From Azorinus chamasolen (taxonomy: Eukaryota; Mollusca; Bivalvia; Cardiida; Solecurtidae): 64,000 nt of DNA. Position numbers and translations under genes: made by a program. Position 1 is the first letter of the stretch. Each line of letters starts with the position of its first letter. Positions 45,746 through 56,740 of the stretch are shown one piece after another. The notes beneath the pieces were generated by a model. It ran no database searches. It saw nothing but the letters and a program-made list of their open reading frames with translations, and had not been told where the DNA came from. Location of the stretch: NCBI GenBank assembly GCA_963576725.1, contig OY755243.1, positions 42,889,243 to 42,953,242 of the forward strand, given 5' to 3'.

Positions 45746-45975
45746 TCTAAGTCAACCGTGTCTTGTTATTAGTTGTTACAAATTCTATTATTTCTAAGCC
45801 AACCCATGTCTTGTTACTAGTTGTTAGTAAAGACCTATCAAATTCTATAAGTTCTAAGCCAACCCATCTTGTTACAAATTCTATTATTTCTAAGCAAAAC
45901 CCGTGTCTTGACACTAGATGTTACAAATTCTATTATTTCTAAGCCAACCCCGTCTTGTTACTAGTTGTTAGTACT
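45746..45975. repeat. Irregular tandem repeat, about 5 copies
   Basis: Units of ~45-60 bp with tctaagccaacccatgtctt and gttacaaattctattatt. Confidence 0.8.
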
Positions 45976-46034
45976 CGTTAGAATCTCCTATCAACATTTC
46001 TATAGTACTAACTCCTCTTAGCTACAGCTCTGAA

Positions 46035-46218
46035 GTACAGCCAAACCACCTCTAAATCAGACATTTAGTACAGAAGGTATTTGGGCAGGTGGCTGCTTAG
46101 TGTAGGCTGATAGTCATGGAGTAAACTCCCCATTTACCTGCCTTCTACCTTGCATTAAATTGCCACCTGTCAGAAAGACTGGCATTGATACAGCTTTGAA
46201 TTTCAGATTTAGAGGGGT
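46035..46218. mobile_element. Family T MITE
   Basis: tacagccaaaccacctctaa left, tttagaggggttcaataa right, arms ggcaggtggctgcttagtgt and taaattgccacctgtc. Confidence 0.6.
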
Positions 46219-46555
46219 TCAATAAATTACATCTAGCTTTAAGGAAAGACTATAAATATGACATTTGCCATATTGGGTGAGGACTAACTGCATTGTTTAA
46301 AAGCTGTCATTTTTGTTGAAAAAAAATCAACCAAAAAACCCAAACAATGTAGACTGACACAGTCCTATTGCAGAGCAAGGTCTGATCTATGTCTACATCG
46401 TTTGCAAGTATCTTGATGCCTTTTTTCATGAACCTAGTTATATGAGGCATAATAAATAAGTTCGAGACCGAGGACCTACTTCATGTCTCATCAGGGTTAT
46501 TCATATTGTAGTTATCTATGATTTATAATTAAACTTCATAAATCAAAATTCATTA

Positions 46556-47025
46556 GCCTATTACTCCACGAATATTCATTTAACCCTTCACTTGCTGAAT
46601 TTTAAAATACATTTCTCCTTCTTTACCCCTGCCCTGTTGTATAATTACATACATCTTCACTGTGTACAAGTATTTCACTGTGCAATCACTGCTGTGGAGT
46701 GCATTGGTTGCACAATCAACTTGTAAATAGTGCAGACCCTGATGAGCTGTCTCATCTGGGTCTTCACTATTTACAGGTAGGTATATTGGTGTGAATAGCA
46801 AGCGAAGGGTTAAGACATAATGATATCAGGAATATCAATTTGATTATATTTCACAATGACACATGAAATTAAATTAAGGCAGAAACTTAGAATAAGATCA
46901 ATATATCATAAGCAAATAGAGCAGACCCTGATCAGACAGCTCCTGCAGGAGTCATCTGATCTGGGTCTACTTTTTGCACAGGTGTTAAAAACTTAAAAGG
47001 TGTATCTATGGAGTAAAGAGTATAT
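46556..47025. mobile_element. Family A MITE interrupted by a TTAA MITE
   Basis: ctattactccacgaatattc at left breaks at TTAA 46580 and resumes at 46814 with gacataatgatatcaggaat, then a full hairpin and ggagtaaagag. Confidence 0.7.
46580..46813. mobile_element. 234-bp TTAA MITE nested in family A
   Basis: Inverted termini TTAACCCTTCACTTGCT and AGCAAGCGAAGGGTTAA (one mismatch). Hairpin gtaaatagtgcagaccctga...tctgggtcttcactatttac around gctgtc. Confidence 0.85.
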
Positions 47026-47634
47026 TTCATTAGACAGGCTATAAATCTGAACTAATTGAGGTCAGACAATAAAATATAATTGGAATGCTCCCTCTGTGTT
47101 GTGGCTATGTTGATCTCAATAATATGCATATATCACAAACAACAAGAAAGTAGTTTGCTCATATAAATATTGGCTAGCGAAGCATATCGTAGCTTAAACA
47201 GTTTGGTATAAATAAGATATTAGGCTTATTATTTTGAACAGAATGATAGAAGAATTCAAAAATAATTTTCACAAACAGGTTTGATTTCGATGGGGTTTAA
47301 CTCTCGTCTCCTCAGGATTCAAACAGATTGACACTAATTTTAAAAAAGAAATGTAAAAAATCCATACTTTAAAAATTTAAACAGAAAATATTACCTGCAC
47401 CCCAAGGTTACCTAGTGATAAATTTCCTATTAATGTCTGCAACATTTTGATGTAGGAAATCCTATTTATCCCTTCCTTTCAAAACAAATGGATTGGACCA
47501 TATCATAAATGATGGTAATGTCTATTCTGAATTAGAGGTTAAGTGAACCAGTATAAGATACCACAATTTAACCCTTTACTCAAGAAAATTAATGCAAGTA
47601 TGTATTATGAATATTGATTTATAGCTTAATTATA

Positions 47635-47947
47635 GCCCATCAGAGTTTAAACTATAGAGTCCACCCTGCTCAGTATGAAGTGGAAGAGCCCATCAGAGTT
47701 TAAACTATAGAGTTCACCCTACTCAGTATGAAGTGGAAGAGCCCATCAGAGTTTAACTATAGAGTCCACCATGCTCAGTATGAAGTAGAAGAGCCCATCA
47801 GAGTTTAACTATAGAGTCCACCCTGTTCAGTATGAAGTGGGAAGAGCCCATCAGAGTTTAACTATAGAGTCTACCCAGCTCAGTATGAAGTGGAAGAGCC
47901 CATCAGAGTTTAAACTATAGAGTCCACCCAGCTCAGTATGAAGTGGA
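47635..47947. repeat. ~53-bp tandem repeat, 6 copies
   Basis: Unit gcccatcagagtttaaacta and tagagtccaccctgctcagt and atgaagtggaaga. Copies 90-98% alike. Confidence 0.95.
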
Positions 47948-48108
47948 TTCTGAATGAAAAACAGTACAGACATTGATCAGAGGGCTCATGTATGATCTGG
48001 GTCTACACTGTTTGCAAATGTCAGTGTATGTGTGTCCCACATTCAAAGAATTAAACAAGTTTCACTCTGAAATCAGCTAAACAGTTGAAAAATCACATCC
48101 CTGTCACT

Positions 48109-48366
48109 TAGATGACAGCTAGAGTATCCACATGTCTCATTTCATTTAGATGACAGCTAGAGTAACCATGTCTCATTTCACTTAGATGACAGCTAGTATA
48201 ACGTCTCATTTCACTTAGATCACATCTAGTATACCGTCTCATTTCACTTAGATGACAGCTAGTATACCGTCTCATTTCACTTAGATGACAGCTAGAGTAA
48301 CCATGTCTCATTTCACTTAGATGACAGCTAGTATAACGTCTCATTTCACTTAGATAACCACGTCTC
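48109..48366. repeat. 33/36-bp tandem repeat, about 7 copies
   Basis: Unit acttagatgacagctagtat and accgtctcatttc, with a 36-bp variant (agagtaaccatg). The minus-strand frame through it is a by-product. Confidence 0.95.
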
Positions 48367-48449
48367 ATTTAACACTTTACCTCATGAACATTTAGTAAGA
48401 AACATTGAGATCATGAATATTAATTAGCAAAATTCTTATTATGGCATCA

Positions 48450-49141
48450 TTAACCTTTAGCCTGATATGGGCGGATGAGTGAATACCTATGCAAACAGTT
48501 TGGATCCAGATGAGATGCCAAGTAACTCGGAGTCTCATCAGGATCCAAACTGTTTGACACGCTGATTGCATTTTTGTAGACAAATTGATTATAACTTTAA
48601 TTTTGAAAATATAGTAGGTGAAAAATTAGACTAGGAAACTAGAAAATTGTGTCTATAAGCCACAGCGATGCCCCCGTGGTGGTGCTTGCCTAGCTGCACA
48701 TAAAATTCCCAAGTCATTTGACCTTGACCATGGGCTTGTGGGCAGCATGGCCTGGGTTCGCAATGAAAGTAAGGATGGTGTTCAATATGTATATGCATTT
48801 CCATGCCAATAGCTACAGTGGTTAGTGAGATATGACAATGAAAAACTGTGACAACCAACTGCACGTAAATGTGACAACGTAAAATTTCCAAGTCATCTCG
48901 GGCTTGCGGGCAGCATGGTTGGGGCGCCAAATGATAGCAAAGATGGTGATTAATGTGTATGTGAATTTTCATGAGTATACATATAGAAATTACTGCCATA
49001 TAACACTTCAAAAAAACTGTGACAACCAACTGCACTTAAAAGCGTGACATATGGATAAGACGGTAAGAAGCAAAACATAATGCCCCCTTGACGATCATCA
49101 ACAGGGGCATAAAAATAATTTTTCAGCAGGCTTAAGGTTAA
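48450..49141. mobile_element. Family C MITE nested in family A, itself interrupted
   Basis: Inverted termini TTAACCTTTAGCCTGAT and AGCAGGCTTAAGGTTAA. Hairpin cagtttggatccagatgaga...agtctcatcaggatccaaac intact; the right part is broken by a Helentron-like element. Confidence 0.7.
48664..49112. mobile_element. Helentron/pearl-like element nested in family C
   Basis: Left gcgatgcccccgtggtggtg and right gatcatcaacaggggcat are partly inverted. Two ~190-bp units (tgtgacaaccaactgcacgt; gcgggcagcatggttggggc). A 134-codon minus-strand frame through the units is not a gene. Confidence 0.55.
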
Positions 49142-49301
49142 CAAGGAGATATTTTACAATGACAGAATATGAAGAGTCATATCTATATTATTTCATTAGC
49201 AAACAGAGCAGACCATGATCAGATGACTCAAGGAGCCGTCTTAGCAGGGTTAACTGTTTGCAAACAGGGATGAAAAGACTGTATATGAAGTAAAGGGTTA
49301 A

Positions 49302-50229
49302 AAGATGCTATCAACACCCTTTTTACACTATTTAGTGTTTGTGTTATATCTCATAACCTGTTTAACACAGCCTTGCAGACAACGTATCTCACTACACACA
49401 AAATAAGTGGCAAAAAAAGCCAACAAAAACACAATATGCAGTCTACAAAAGCATAGAAATTTAGAAAAATCCTAAATTCAATAATTTACCATATTTTATT
49501 GGATACTTCAATCTTCAAGCACAATTTATTGATTTTATTCATCGAAACTGTTTCAATTACAGGTTACAAAATCCCAAATCTCTACAACAGAATTTCATAA
49601 TTGAAGAGGCAAATATTTGAGTCCGTAGGATAAGAACTAACCTTTGTAACAGCAAACCAAGATCAGTTAATGAAGCCTGGCATCTGATCCAGGTCATCAG
49701 TGTCTATAGAACATGTGGCATATGAAGTTAGCCTATTATCTGCACACTAGAATGTGGGTAATTTCAGCTTTTGGAGTAGTAGCGATTGCCATAAATAAGG
49801 ACACTATAAGTTTAGGTCGTACAATCATTAGAAGACAGGCCTAAGGTTTTCAACACAGCAGCTTACCTGGGCCTGAAATTGTTTCATGACAACTTTTGTT
49901 TGTTCATTTCATATGGGCTACTTTGCGAAAAGCTTTGCTAGCATCCATATAAAATGCAACACAGTGTTTCATCCGCATCAAAACTGTTGGAATCTTTTGA
50001 AAACAAAAGAAAGCTGCAATCTCAGACCAGATATAGTTCAGAAGGGTTCAGCTTCAGTTGTAAAATATGTAGTGCATGTGCAAAAATTCACTGCCCCTTT
50101 CTGTTCTGATAAATAAGCACATTATTACAAGAAGAACAGGTTCTAGCTGACTTAAGACTCTAGCTGACTTGGAATAACAGTCCTCTGTACCATTTTACTC
50201 AACTATTTACGTAAAAATCATTCCTACGC
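49302..50229. other. Intergenic, nothing supported
   Basis: AT-rich. A 76-codon plus-strand frame at 49886-50116 has no splice or family support. Confidence 0.35.
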
Positions 50230-50477
50230 TTAACCCATTTCCTGACAGATGTGTTTTCAGGCCTTTACACATAGAGTAGACCCAGATCAGACAGTTCCTG
50301 TAGGAAGCGTCTGATTAGGGTCTGTTGTTTGCTTACGGAATAATAAAGATTTAATTCTACAGGTTTAGCCATGATCAGATTCCTGTGTTTATATGCCATT
50401 ATAAAATTTCATCTAATCAATATTCATGATGTACATGTAATTATTTCTTACAAGAATATTCATCAGCTACTGGGTAA
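50230..50477. mobile_element. Family A MITE (reverse type)
   Basis: TTAACCCATTTCCTGACAGA; hairpin tagagtagacccagatcaga...gtctgattagggtctgttgt; right gctactgggtaa. Confidence 0.7.
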
Positions 50478-50788
50478 AACGATTCTGAAATGTAAAACCC
50501 AACCTTAAACATTGCAAACAGTGTCAGCCTATATCAGATGCCTTTAAAATTGGTATCTGATTAAGTCTACACTGTTTGTAACAGTTGATGTGTCACCTTG
50601 CTAAAGCAGGTCACACGAAAAAGATACCCCGGGTACAAAACAAAGTACTACAACAGCATATTTAAGACAGTACATATACATGTTTATGTAAAATTTAAAC
50701 TAAAGCCCGACATATGCATATCCAATTTAAAAACAAATGTCTTTGATGTTATTCACAGTATTTGTGATACCTCCTCCTAAAAACAAAA

Positions 50789-51016
50789 TTAACCCTTTAC
50801 CACACAAATAATTATGTAAGAAATAATGATATCATGAATATTTGTAATTTGGTTTTTATATGTCCACAGGAAAATTTGGTTCTGGCTGAGACTGTAGGAT
50901 CAGAGCTATATCATTTCATAAGCAAACAGGGCAGGCGCTGATCAGACAGCTCCTATAGAAGCTGTATGATCTGGGTCTAATGTTTGCAAAGGCGTCTCTA
51001 TTGAGTAAAGGGTTAT
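50789..51016. mobile_element. Family A MITE
   Basis: TTAACCCTTTACCACACAAA to ttgagtaaagggttat. Hairpin around gctcctatagaagctg. Confidence 0.75.
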
Positions 51017-51388
51017 ACAAACTTATTCTTTTTTTACTAAAAACATTTTTTTAAAACATGCAACAGTTGAGTCATGCAATGGAAAATGTCTTTGAAAATA
51101 ATGTGGATCAGTACTATTTAAACAGCATTAGAGATCTGGCATCGGGTCAAGATCTACATTGAATTTCATTAGTATCTGCTGGGTCTACATTTTTCACAAA
51201 GCAACATGTGTAATTTTCTTGTCTCATTGCATATTTTTACCAATAAGTTCAATCTAATAAAATATGCCCTTATTCAACTACTGAACTTTATGAATCTTGA
51301 ATTTTTTATTTATTTGTTTTATATCTAGACCTAGCCAAATACACAATATTCACTCTTCAGCATCATTCACAGGAAGTAAGCACCAGAT

Positions 51389-51544
51389 TACAGTAAAACC
51401 TCTCTTAACCCAGCATTCAAACAAGTATCTAAGTCAGTTTGTAAAATTTTCTGCACGACTTTCATCCTGCATTAAGCAGCCACCAGCCATAAAATACTTA
51501 TATTCGTATCCACTAAAATTCCAGTTTAGAGGGGTTTTACTGCA
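51389..51544. mobile_element. Family T MITE, hairpin arm lost
   Basis: TACAGTAAAACCTCTCTTAA and gtttagaggggttttactg ends; only the right arm (tctgcacgactttcatcctg) remains. Confidence 0.7.
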
Positions 51545-51621
51545 TATGGCATCTAAATAAATATTTCATCACTCTCACTTCAGTCTTAAATAAAGGGGCC
51601 CATTTCAAATACTAAACCATC

Positions 51622-51933
51622 ATTTCTCCACCAAACCCTATGTTGTGACCAAACTTTAGTAACGCCTCAAAGAGACAATTATCAATTATCCCATTCCCTC
51701 ATATTGAAGTCTCTGTTAAAGTCACTTTATGAAACCATTGTGATAGAGCATTTGCTCCATAGGAGCAAATGCTCTATTTATCAAAATGGTTTCAGAACTA
51801 CACAATTCTGAAACTTTCCTTTTCTCTAGTAAATGCTCCTTTTTGGTAGATTTATTCAGAGACTGGATCTAAAAATAGCCTATGAGGTAATGGGTTATAA
51901 GAGTGCTCACAGCACAGGGTTTGGTGGAGAAAC
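51622..51933. mobile_element. Family F hairpin interrupted by a family B MITE
   Basis: Left atttctccaccaaaccctat and right cagggtttggtggagaaacg, split at 51686-51898. Confidence 0.7.
51686..51898. mobile_element. Family B MITE with TTAT direct repeats
   Basis: TTAT on both sides, CCCATTCCCTCATATTG to ctatgaggtaatggg. Hairpin aatagagcatttgctc-type around ctccataggag. TTAT on both sides is a 4-bp target duplication at a variant of TTAA. Confidence 0.8.
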
Positions 51934-52242
51934 GGAGGGACTATTCTTCATAAATACATTTCACATGACCTATGCTTCTGAATTCAGAGCAGTAATACTG
52001 GAAAGACACTACATGTTTTTTCTACTAAGGGAAGCTTTATACTCTCCACCATTGAAATTGATAAAACTTTTATGTTACATGACCCAGTCACAACAACCAT
52101 TACAGTCATCCAATTCAACACACCACTCACAAGCCCTAGTCTACAGATCCTTGTCTACTATTCCTACATACAACTGCAAATTCCATACAACTTTTTACCA
52201 ACTTCATGTACACAAGAGTGGTGATTTTGTGATTACCTACAT

Positions 52243-52384
52243 TAACCCTTTCCTTCATATAAACAAGTCATCACACATTTTCAAACAGAGTAGACCCTAT
52301 AAGAGCCGTCTATTGAGGGTCTGCTCTGTTTGCTAATGGAATTTGATAGATCTGGTTCATTACTTTCTTAAATGGCTAACAAAG
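52243..52384. mobile_element. Family A MITE (reverse type), right end lost
   Basis: TTAACCCTTTCCTTCATATA, hairpin around cctataagagcc, stops after tactttcttaaatggctaac. Confidence 0.6.
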
Positions 52385-52633
52385 TTAACCTAAGTTTTAA
52401 CTTCCAGTTATGATTGTCGTATAATCTTACAATAATTTCTGTCATACGATAATTCATAAAACTGGCCCCAGAGCTCTAGATAAAAGGAGCCTGTAGGCAT
52501 TTTTACATTTCCCTGCCTAACTCTATATTGATGGTAAAGAAATTAGTGTGAATTGCCTCAGGGAGGCTAATAATAATTAAAACAATCCTAAAATGTACCA
52601 ACAAGATGGGGTTTAGCTGAGAAATAAGGGATT

Positions 52634-52887
52634 TTAACGCTGAACACCATGAATATTCATTCAAGAAATAATGACATCATGAATATCAACTAGATTAATT
52701 GTTACAATAGCACATGAACACAGAAAGGTTTGGCTACTGCAGAAACTGTAGAATCATAGTTATAATATATAAATGTATTATCAGCTAACAGAGTAGACCC
52801 TGATCAGATGGCTCCTATAGGAGCCATCTGATCTGGGTCTACTGTGTTTGCAAAGGTGTATAAAGGTGCATTTATGGAGTATTTTAA
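52634..52887. mobile_element. Family A MITE
   Basis: TTAA flanks; caccatgaatattcattcaa left; centre GCTCCTATAGGAGC at 52811-52824; right tttatggagtattttaa. Confidence 0.75.
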
Positions 52888-52926
52888 TAGACTACTAGTA
52901 CTTATCCCATCTTTAGGTTTGAATCA

Positions 52927-53179
52927 TTAACTCTACTTCATACACACTTTTCACGCCTCTGCAGGGTAGACCCTGATCAGATGGCTCCTGTTGTCAGATG
53001 GCTCCTGTTGGGAGACATCTGATCAGTCTACTCTCTTTGCTTATGGAATAACACAGATCTGAATCTACAGTTTTTGCCATGGCAAATACTCACTGTGTTC
53101 TGTCTTCATATACCATTATAAAAACTAATTAATATTCAAGATATGATTTTGACATGAATATTCAACAGGTAAAGAGTAA
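52927..53179. mobile_element. Family A MITE (reverse type) with duplicated arm segment
   Basis: TTAACTCTACTTCATACACA; the segment cagatggctcctgttg occurs twice in tandem in the hairpin; right aacaggtaaagagtaa. Confidence 0.65.
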
Positions 53180-53262
53180 ACTTACTTTTTGCAGCTTTTA
53201 CATCAATTAACCAGGTTTTTACATTTTCACTGTCAGACAGACTTGCCTCAGATATTCAGCTT

Positions 53263-53439
53263 TTAACCCGTTACCTCATAAGATGCCTTTTCAAACAAGG
53301 TAGACCCAGATCAGACAGCTACTGTTTATGGATGAAAACATGGCCAAAACTTACCACATTCATATGCCATTATGAAAATTTATCTTATATTCATAATGTC
53401 ATTATTTCTTACATGAATATTCATGAGGTAAAGGGTTAA
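53263..53439. mobile_element. Family A MITE, 177 bp, hairpin arm lost
   Basis: TTAACCCGTTACCTCATA and tcatgaggtaaagggttaa ends intact; only gtagacccagatcagacagc of the hairpin remains. Confidence 0.75.
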
Positions 53440-53779
53440 AATCTTCAGACAAAGACTTGCCAGAAATGCAAGCTCAGTAAGTTTCATTCAGTTGTTACAA
53501 ATCACAATCGTTCTAGACTATATGACTCATGGAAGTTTATAAATTATTCTAGATGCAGGTTATTCTGAGATCTGTATGTATGATGACCCTATATTGTCGA
53601 CTGGCACTTGATATGATGATGAAATCCCTGATTGTTGATTGGTCATTTGTTCCTATTAATGGCCTCTACTGTCCGATGTTGATGAACCTTTGAGGTATTT
53701 GGCAATATTTGCTGTGAGAGACATAACAGCTTGCTTGATGTAGCATGTAGCAAGACATGAGGTCATAAGGTTTAATGTC

Positions 53780-53796
53780 TCATCTCATATTCCAGC
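53780..53796 (-). CDS. Probable terminal exon of the RS-rich nuclear protein gene
   Basis: A strong minus-strand acceptor (acatttattttcag) precedes GC TGG AAT ATG AGA TGA. With the phase-1 G left by the exon at 54938 the C-terminus becomes RPGGG-WNMR-stop. The phase matches and the following ~250 bp are unique sequence, as expected for a 3'UTR. An ATTAAA occurs nine bases after the acceptor's stop region, too close to act as the only polyadenylation signal; none is certain. The main doubt is that any short exon with an early stop is easy to find by chance. Confidence 0.42.
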
Positions 53797-53857
53797 CTGA
53801 AAATAAATGTAAAAGTGTAACACAACTTGTTTGAAGGAAACCTACTGAGTAATCATA

Positions 53858-53986
53858 GACCCAACCTCTTTGAATAAATCTACTGAAAAGGAGCATTAAC
53901 TAGAGAAAAGGGAAGTTTTAGAATTGTGTAGTTTTGAAACAATTGTGATAAATAGAGCATTTGCTCCATAGGAGGGAATGTGTTAA
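53858..53986. mobile_element. Family B MITE, truncated
   Basis: accctctttgaataa-type left part and aatagagcatttgctccata, then ggagggaatgtgttaa: the second arm is missing. It lies in the intron before the terminal exon. Confidence 0.65.
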
Positions 53987-54301
53987 GAGAGGTTTTAATG
54001 AACATGTCAAGTGGCATGGAAAATGGTGACCTGACAAATAGCAGTACAGAGCAGAACAAAGAAACCAGGTATCTGATCAGAGTCTACACTGTGGTCACTA
54101 TTAATCAGAAACAAGTTATTTGTAAACTGATCACCTTTTGAACATAAAACCGTTTTGCAAACACTGCTTGTCAGACTCAATCTCTATACCTTCTCATGCA
54201 ATGTCTAGTCTAAAGCGACACTGTTATGTCAAAGCCAAAACACTTCCCATGACCCTGCAGAGCAACAGATAAAAGTTTTGTATGGAAATACCAAACTCTT
54301 T

Positions 54302-54388
54302 ATTTCTCCACGAAACCCTATGTTGTGACCACTCTTAAGAATCGTATATTTGAGACAGTTCTAAAAAGTGGTCAAGACATAGGGTCAG
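54302..54388. mobile_element. Family F hairpin, uninterrupted
   Basis: atttctccacgaaaccctat...gaccactcttaag and ttctaaaaagtggtcaagac...atagggtc, ~87 bp. This is the plain form of the element split at 19.9 and 51.6 kb. Confidence 0.65.
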
Positions 54389-54460
54389 GGCCTGCACTGT
54401 TTGCCATTCAAAGCCTGTTGCAAATTTCCTCCATCCTTTAGATATGGAATCTATTATAAT

Positions 54461-54710
54461 TTAACCCTTTCCCTCATATAAACACGTTTTCACACTTTTG
54501 CAAACCGAGTAGACCCAGATCAGACGGCTCCTATAGGAGCCGTCTGATTAGGGTCTGATCTGTTTGCTAATGGAATTTGATAGATCTTTTTCTTTACTTT
54601 CTAAAATGGCTACAATGTTCCATCTTCCATATTGCATTATAACTATTTTGTCCATGAATATTCAGTAGGTATTGGAATTTGGACTAAACATAGAACAGGG
54701 AAAGGGTTAA
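54461..54710. mobile_element. Family A MITE (reverse type), complete reference copy, 250 bp
   Basis: Perfect 14-bp inverted termini TTAACCCTTTCCCT / AGGGAAAGGGTTAA including the TTAA targets. Hairpin around GCTCCTATAGGAGC at 54527-54540. Confidence 0.9.
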
Positions 54711-54937
54711 ATAGTGATAGATCAGTCCACTTTGAAATTTCAGCATTCAAAGGTCTAATACAAAGTGACACTGTAAAGTACATGTATTTACATTATCTAC
54801 CTGTTGCCCTGTACATTAACAAAGTTTGTTAAGTTTGAGAACTTAAAATATCTTAGAGGACCTCAAGTGGAACTGAAATTCCCCATATGTGAAATAGGTA
54901 GCAGATCAACAATCTTAGTCTTTCAAATGAAACTTAC

Positions 54938-56740
54938 CTCCCCCAGGTCTGTACATGGCAAAGTTTGGTCTAAGTGATGCAGCTGCTTGGTCAGAATACA
55001 TTGCAAGCCTCTGAGAGGCTAGACCCTGGTAGCCCTGCAGACGAACAGGGTGATGGGCATCTCCAGCTTGGTTAGGGCGGACACCAATCACAGTAGCAAG
55101 CCCTGGACGATCACCAGCATAAGGTTGATGGGAAAACTGCCCTGCAGAGGTAAAATTGGCACTGCCTGAAAACTGGGGCAGGTTGGACTGGATGAGAAGT
55201 CCTGACCCAGGTATTGATCTATCATGAGAAAGCTCTGTTACTAGAGGCCCAGAGCTGCTCCTTGGCGTTGGAGAGAAGATTCTTCCAACTGATGCACTAG
55301 CTGATGATGAGGAAGATGGGAGGGTGGTTCCCTGCTTGCTTTGTTTATGTTGTGAGCCGGTGCCCTGTAAACTTGTTCCTGACACTGATGTGGCAGATTG
55401 GCTACCAGCCTGGAATGTGGCCATGGGCACCAGATGGGGCTGTAGTGCATGGTTAAATACAGGAATAGGCATGGTATTAGCGTTTGTGATACTGTGAAAT
55501 GTCCTTGGTGCTTTGTGAAGGTCTTGATATATGGCATGACTAGTGGATGATGAGCTGTATGCAGTGTCACTGGCATTGATAACAGCACCACTTAGATTCA
55601 GCACTGTGTTGTTTTTGGGAGCACTTTGGTGCAAATGTGTAGCACTAGTTGGTTTTAGTTTATCCTCTGGCTTACTATGTACATTTGCAACTGTCTTTGC
55701 AGTAACTGATTGAGGTTTAGTATATGCAACACTACTACTCTGGCCACTTGAGCGCATGTTTATGCTACTATTTGGTGTTGCTATTGTCAGTATCTGGTAC
55801 CCTTGCCCGATACCGTTGCTTGTTGGTGGAAGTAGCGCCATCTGCATTGGAAGCTGCTGGCTGTTCTGGGTGTTAATTTGCTGTCCTGGTAGCCCAGTAA
55901 TGAACTTAACTCCTGCTCCAGATAATGTCCCACTGTTTAAAACTTTAACATTGGTCTGTACAGAATTTGATGATGAAATGGATGAAGTTAAAATTGTTGG
56001 TGTTATAACTTTCATTGTCTTTTGTAAAACCGACATGGGTGCACTAGTTTTTTGCTCAGCCTTTAAAGACTGTTGCTTCTGCAGAATAATTGCAGAGCTG
56101 TGTGGTTTGTTTGCACTTTGACCTGAACCAGATTTCTGGGTCAGCACTGCTGGATTGTACATCAATGTAGAACCTTGAGAACTGTTTGGATTTTGGAGAT
56201 GCATCGTGTACTTGGGCAAGTTTTGGGATACAGTCTGTGTTGGTTTAGGCACAGGTAGAGTCTTGACTGGCAGCATTGGCTGAGTTGGTAAAGTCTTGTT
56301 TCTATACTTGCTTTTCTTATGTCGACCTCCTGTACTAGAGTCACTGCTCGTGCTACTGCTGCGGCTACTCCGAGAAGAACTGCGACTTCGGCTTCTAGAA
56401 CTAGAGCTACTGCTTGATGACCTCGACCTATTTCTTTGACTTGATTTTTTTTGCTCTGTCCTACTTTTATCTGAGGAGTTCTTGACATCATCCTGTTTCT
56501 GTTGTGTCCCTGTTCCAGCCTGTGTATGTATATTCTGAGGACCTGTAACTGTTGCTTTATTCCCACTGTCTGAACTTTTATTTGTATCAAATGATTTAAA
56601 CAGACGCTCTTCTCGTTGTGACTGTTGGCGATTCTGCTCTTGCTGTTTCGTGTGTTCTTCAGATGCTGTAGCAACCAGAAGGTCAAACCTTGTACCATGG
56701 TAACCACCTAACTGATTCTGGCTAATTTCCTGGCCTTGAC
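54938..56740 (-). CDS. Large exon (601 codons) of an RS- and Ser/Gln-rich nuclear-type protein
   Basis: Minus-strand exon bounded by acceptor gcttttcttctcag and donor ggag|gtaagt, 1803 nt in phase 1-1. It starts QGQEISQNQLGGYHGTRFDL, then LVATASEEHTKQ, which looks like a short conserved block. A Gln/Arg-rich coiled stretch follows, then an RS domain (SRSRSRSSSRSSRSS type, 56330-56440) ending in a basic KKSKYR patch, and about 400 residues of disordered Ser/Gln/Thr/Pro-rich sequence. No enzyme domain or zinc finger. RS plus Q-rich composition is typical of nuclear splicing or transcription cofactors; this is inference. Other frames over it are shadows. Not recognised as a named family. Confidence 0.85.

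Larger units (their letters stand above)
48369..49301. mobile_element. Family A MITE holding a two-level nested insertion
   Basis: TTAACACTTTACCTCATGAA at 48369, broken at TTAA 48450, resumes at 49138 and ends gaagtaaagggttaa. Without the insert it is ~245 bp. Confidence 0.75.

Noticed and set aside
47635..48366. Regular repeats considered as a CRISPR array
   Set aside because: Units are contiguous tandem repeats with no unique spacers, and the window is eukaryotic.
48631..49035. 134-codon minus-strand frame
   Set aside because: It lies in the two repeated units of a Helentron-like element.
51833..52336. 167-codon plus-strand frame
   Set aside because: It runs through a family B MITE, a family F arm and a family A MITE in succession.
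55756..56121. 121-codon plus-strand frame and the minus-strand frames at 55241-55591 and 56162-56707
   Set aside because: Shadows of the 54938-56740 exon.
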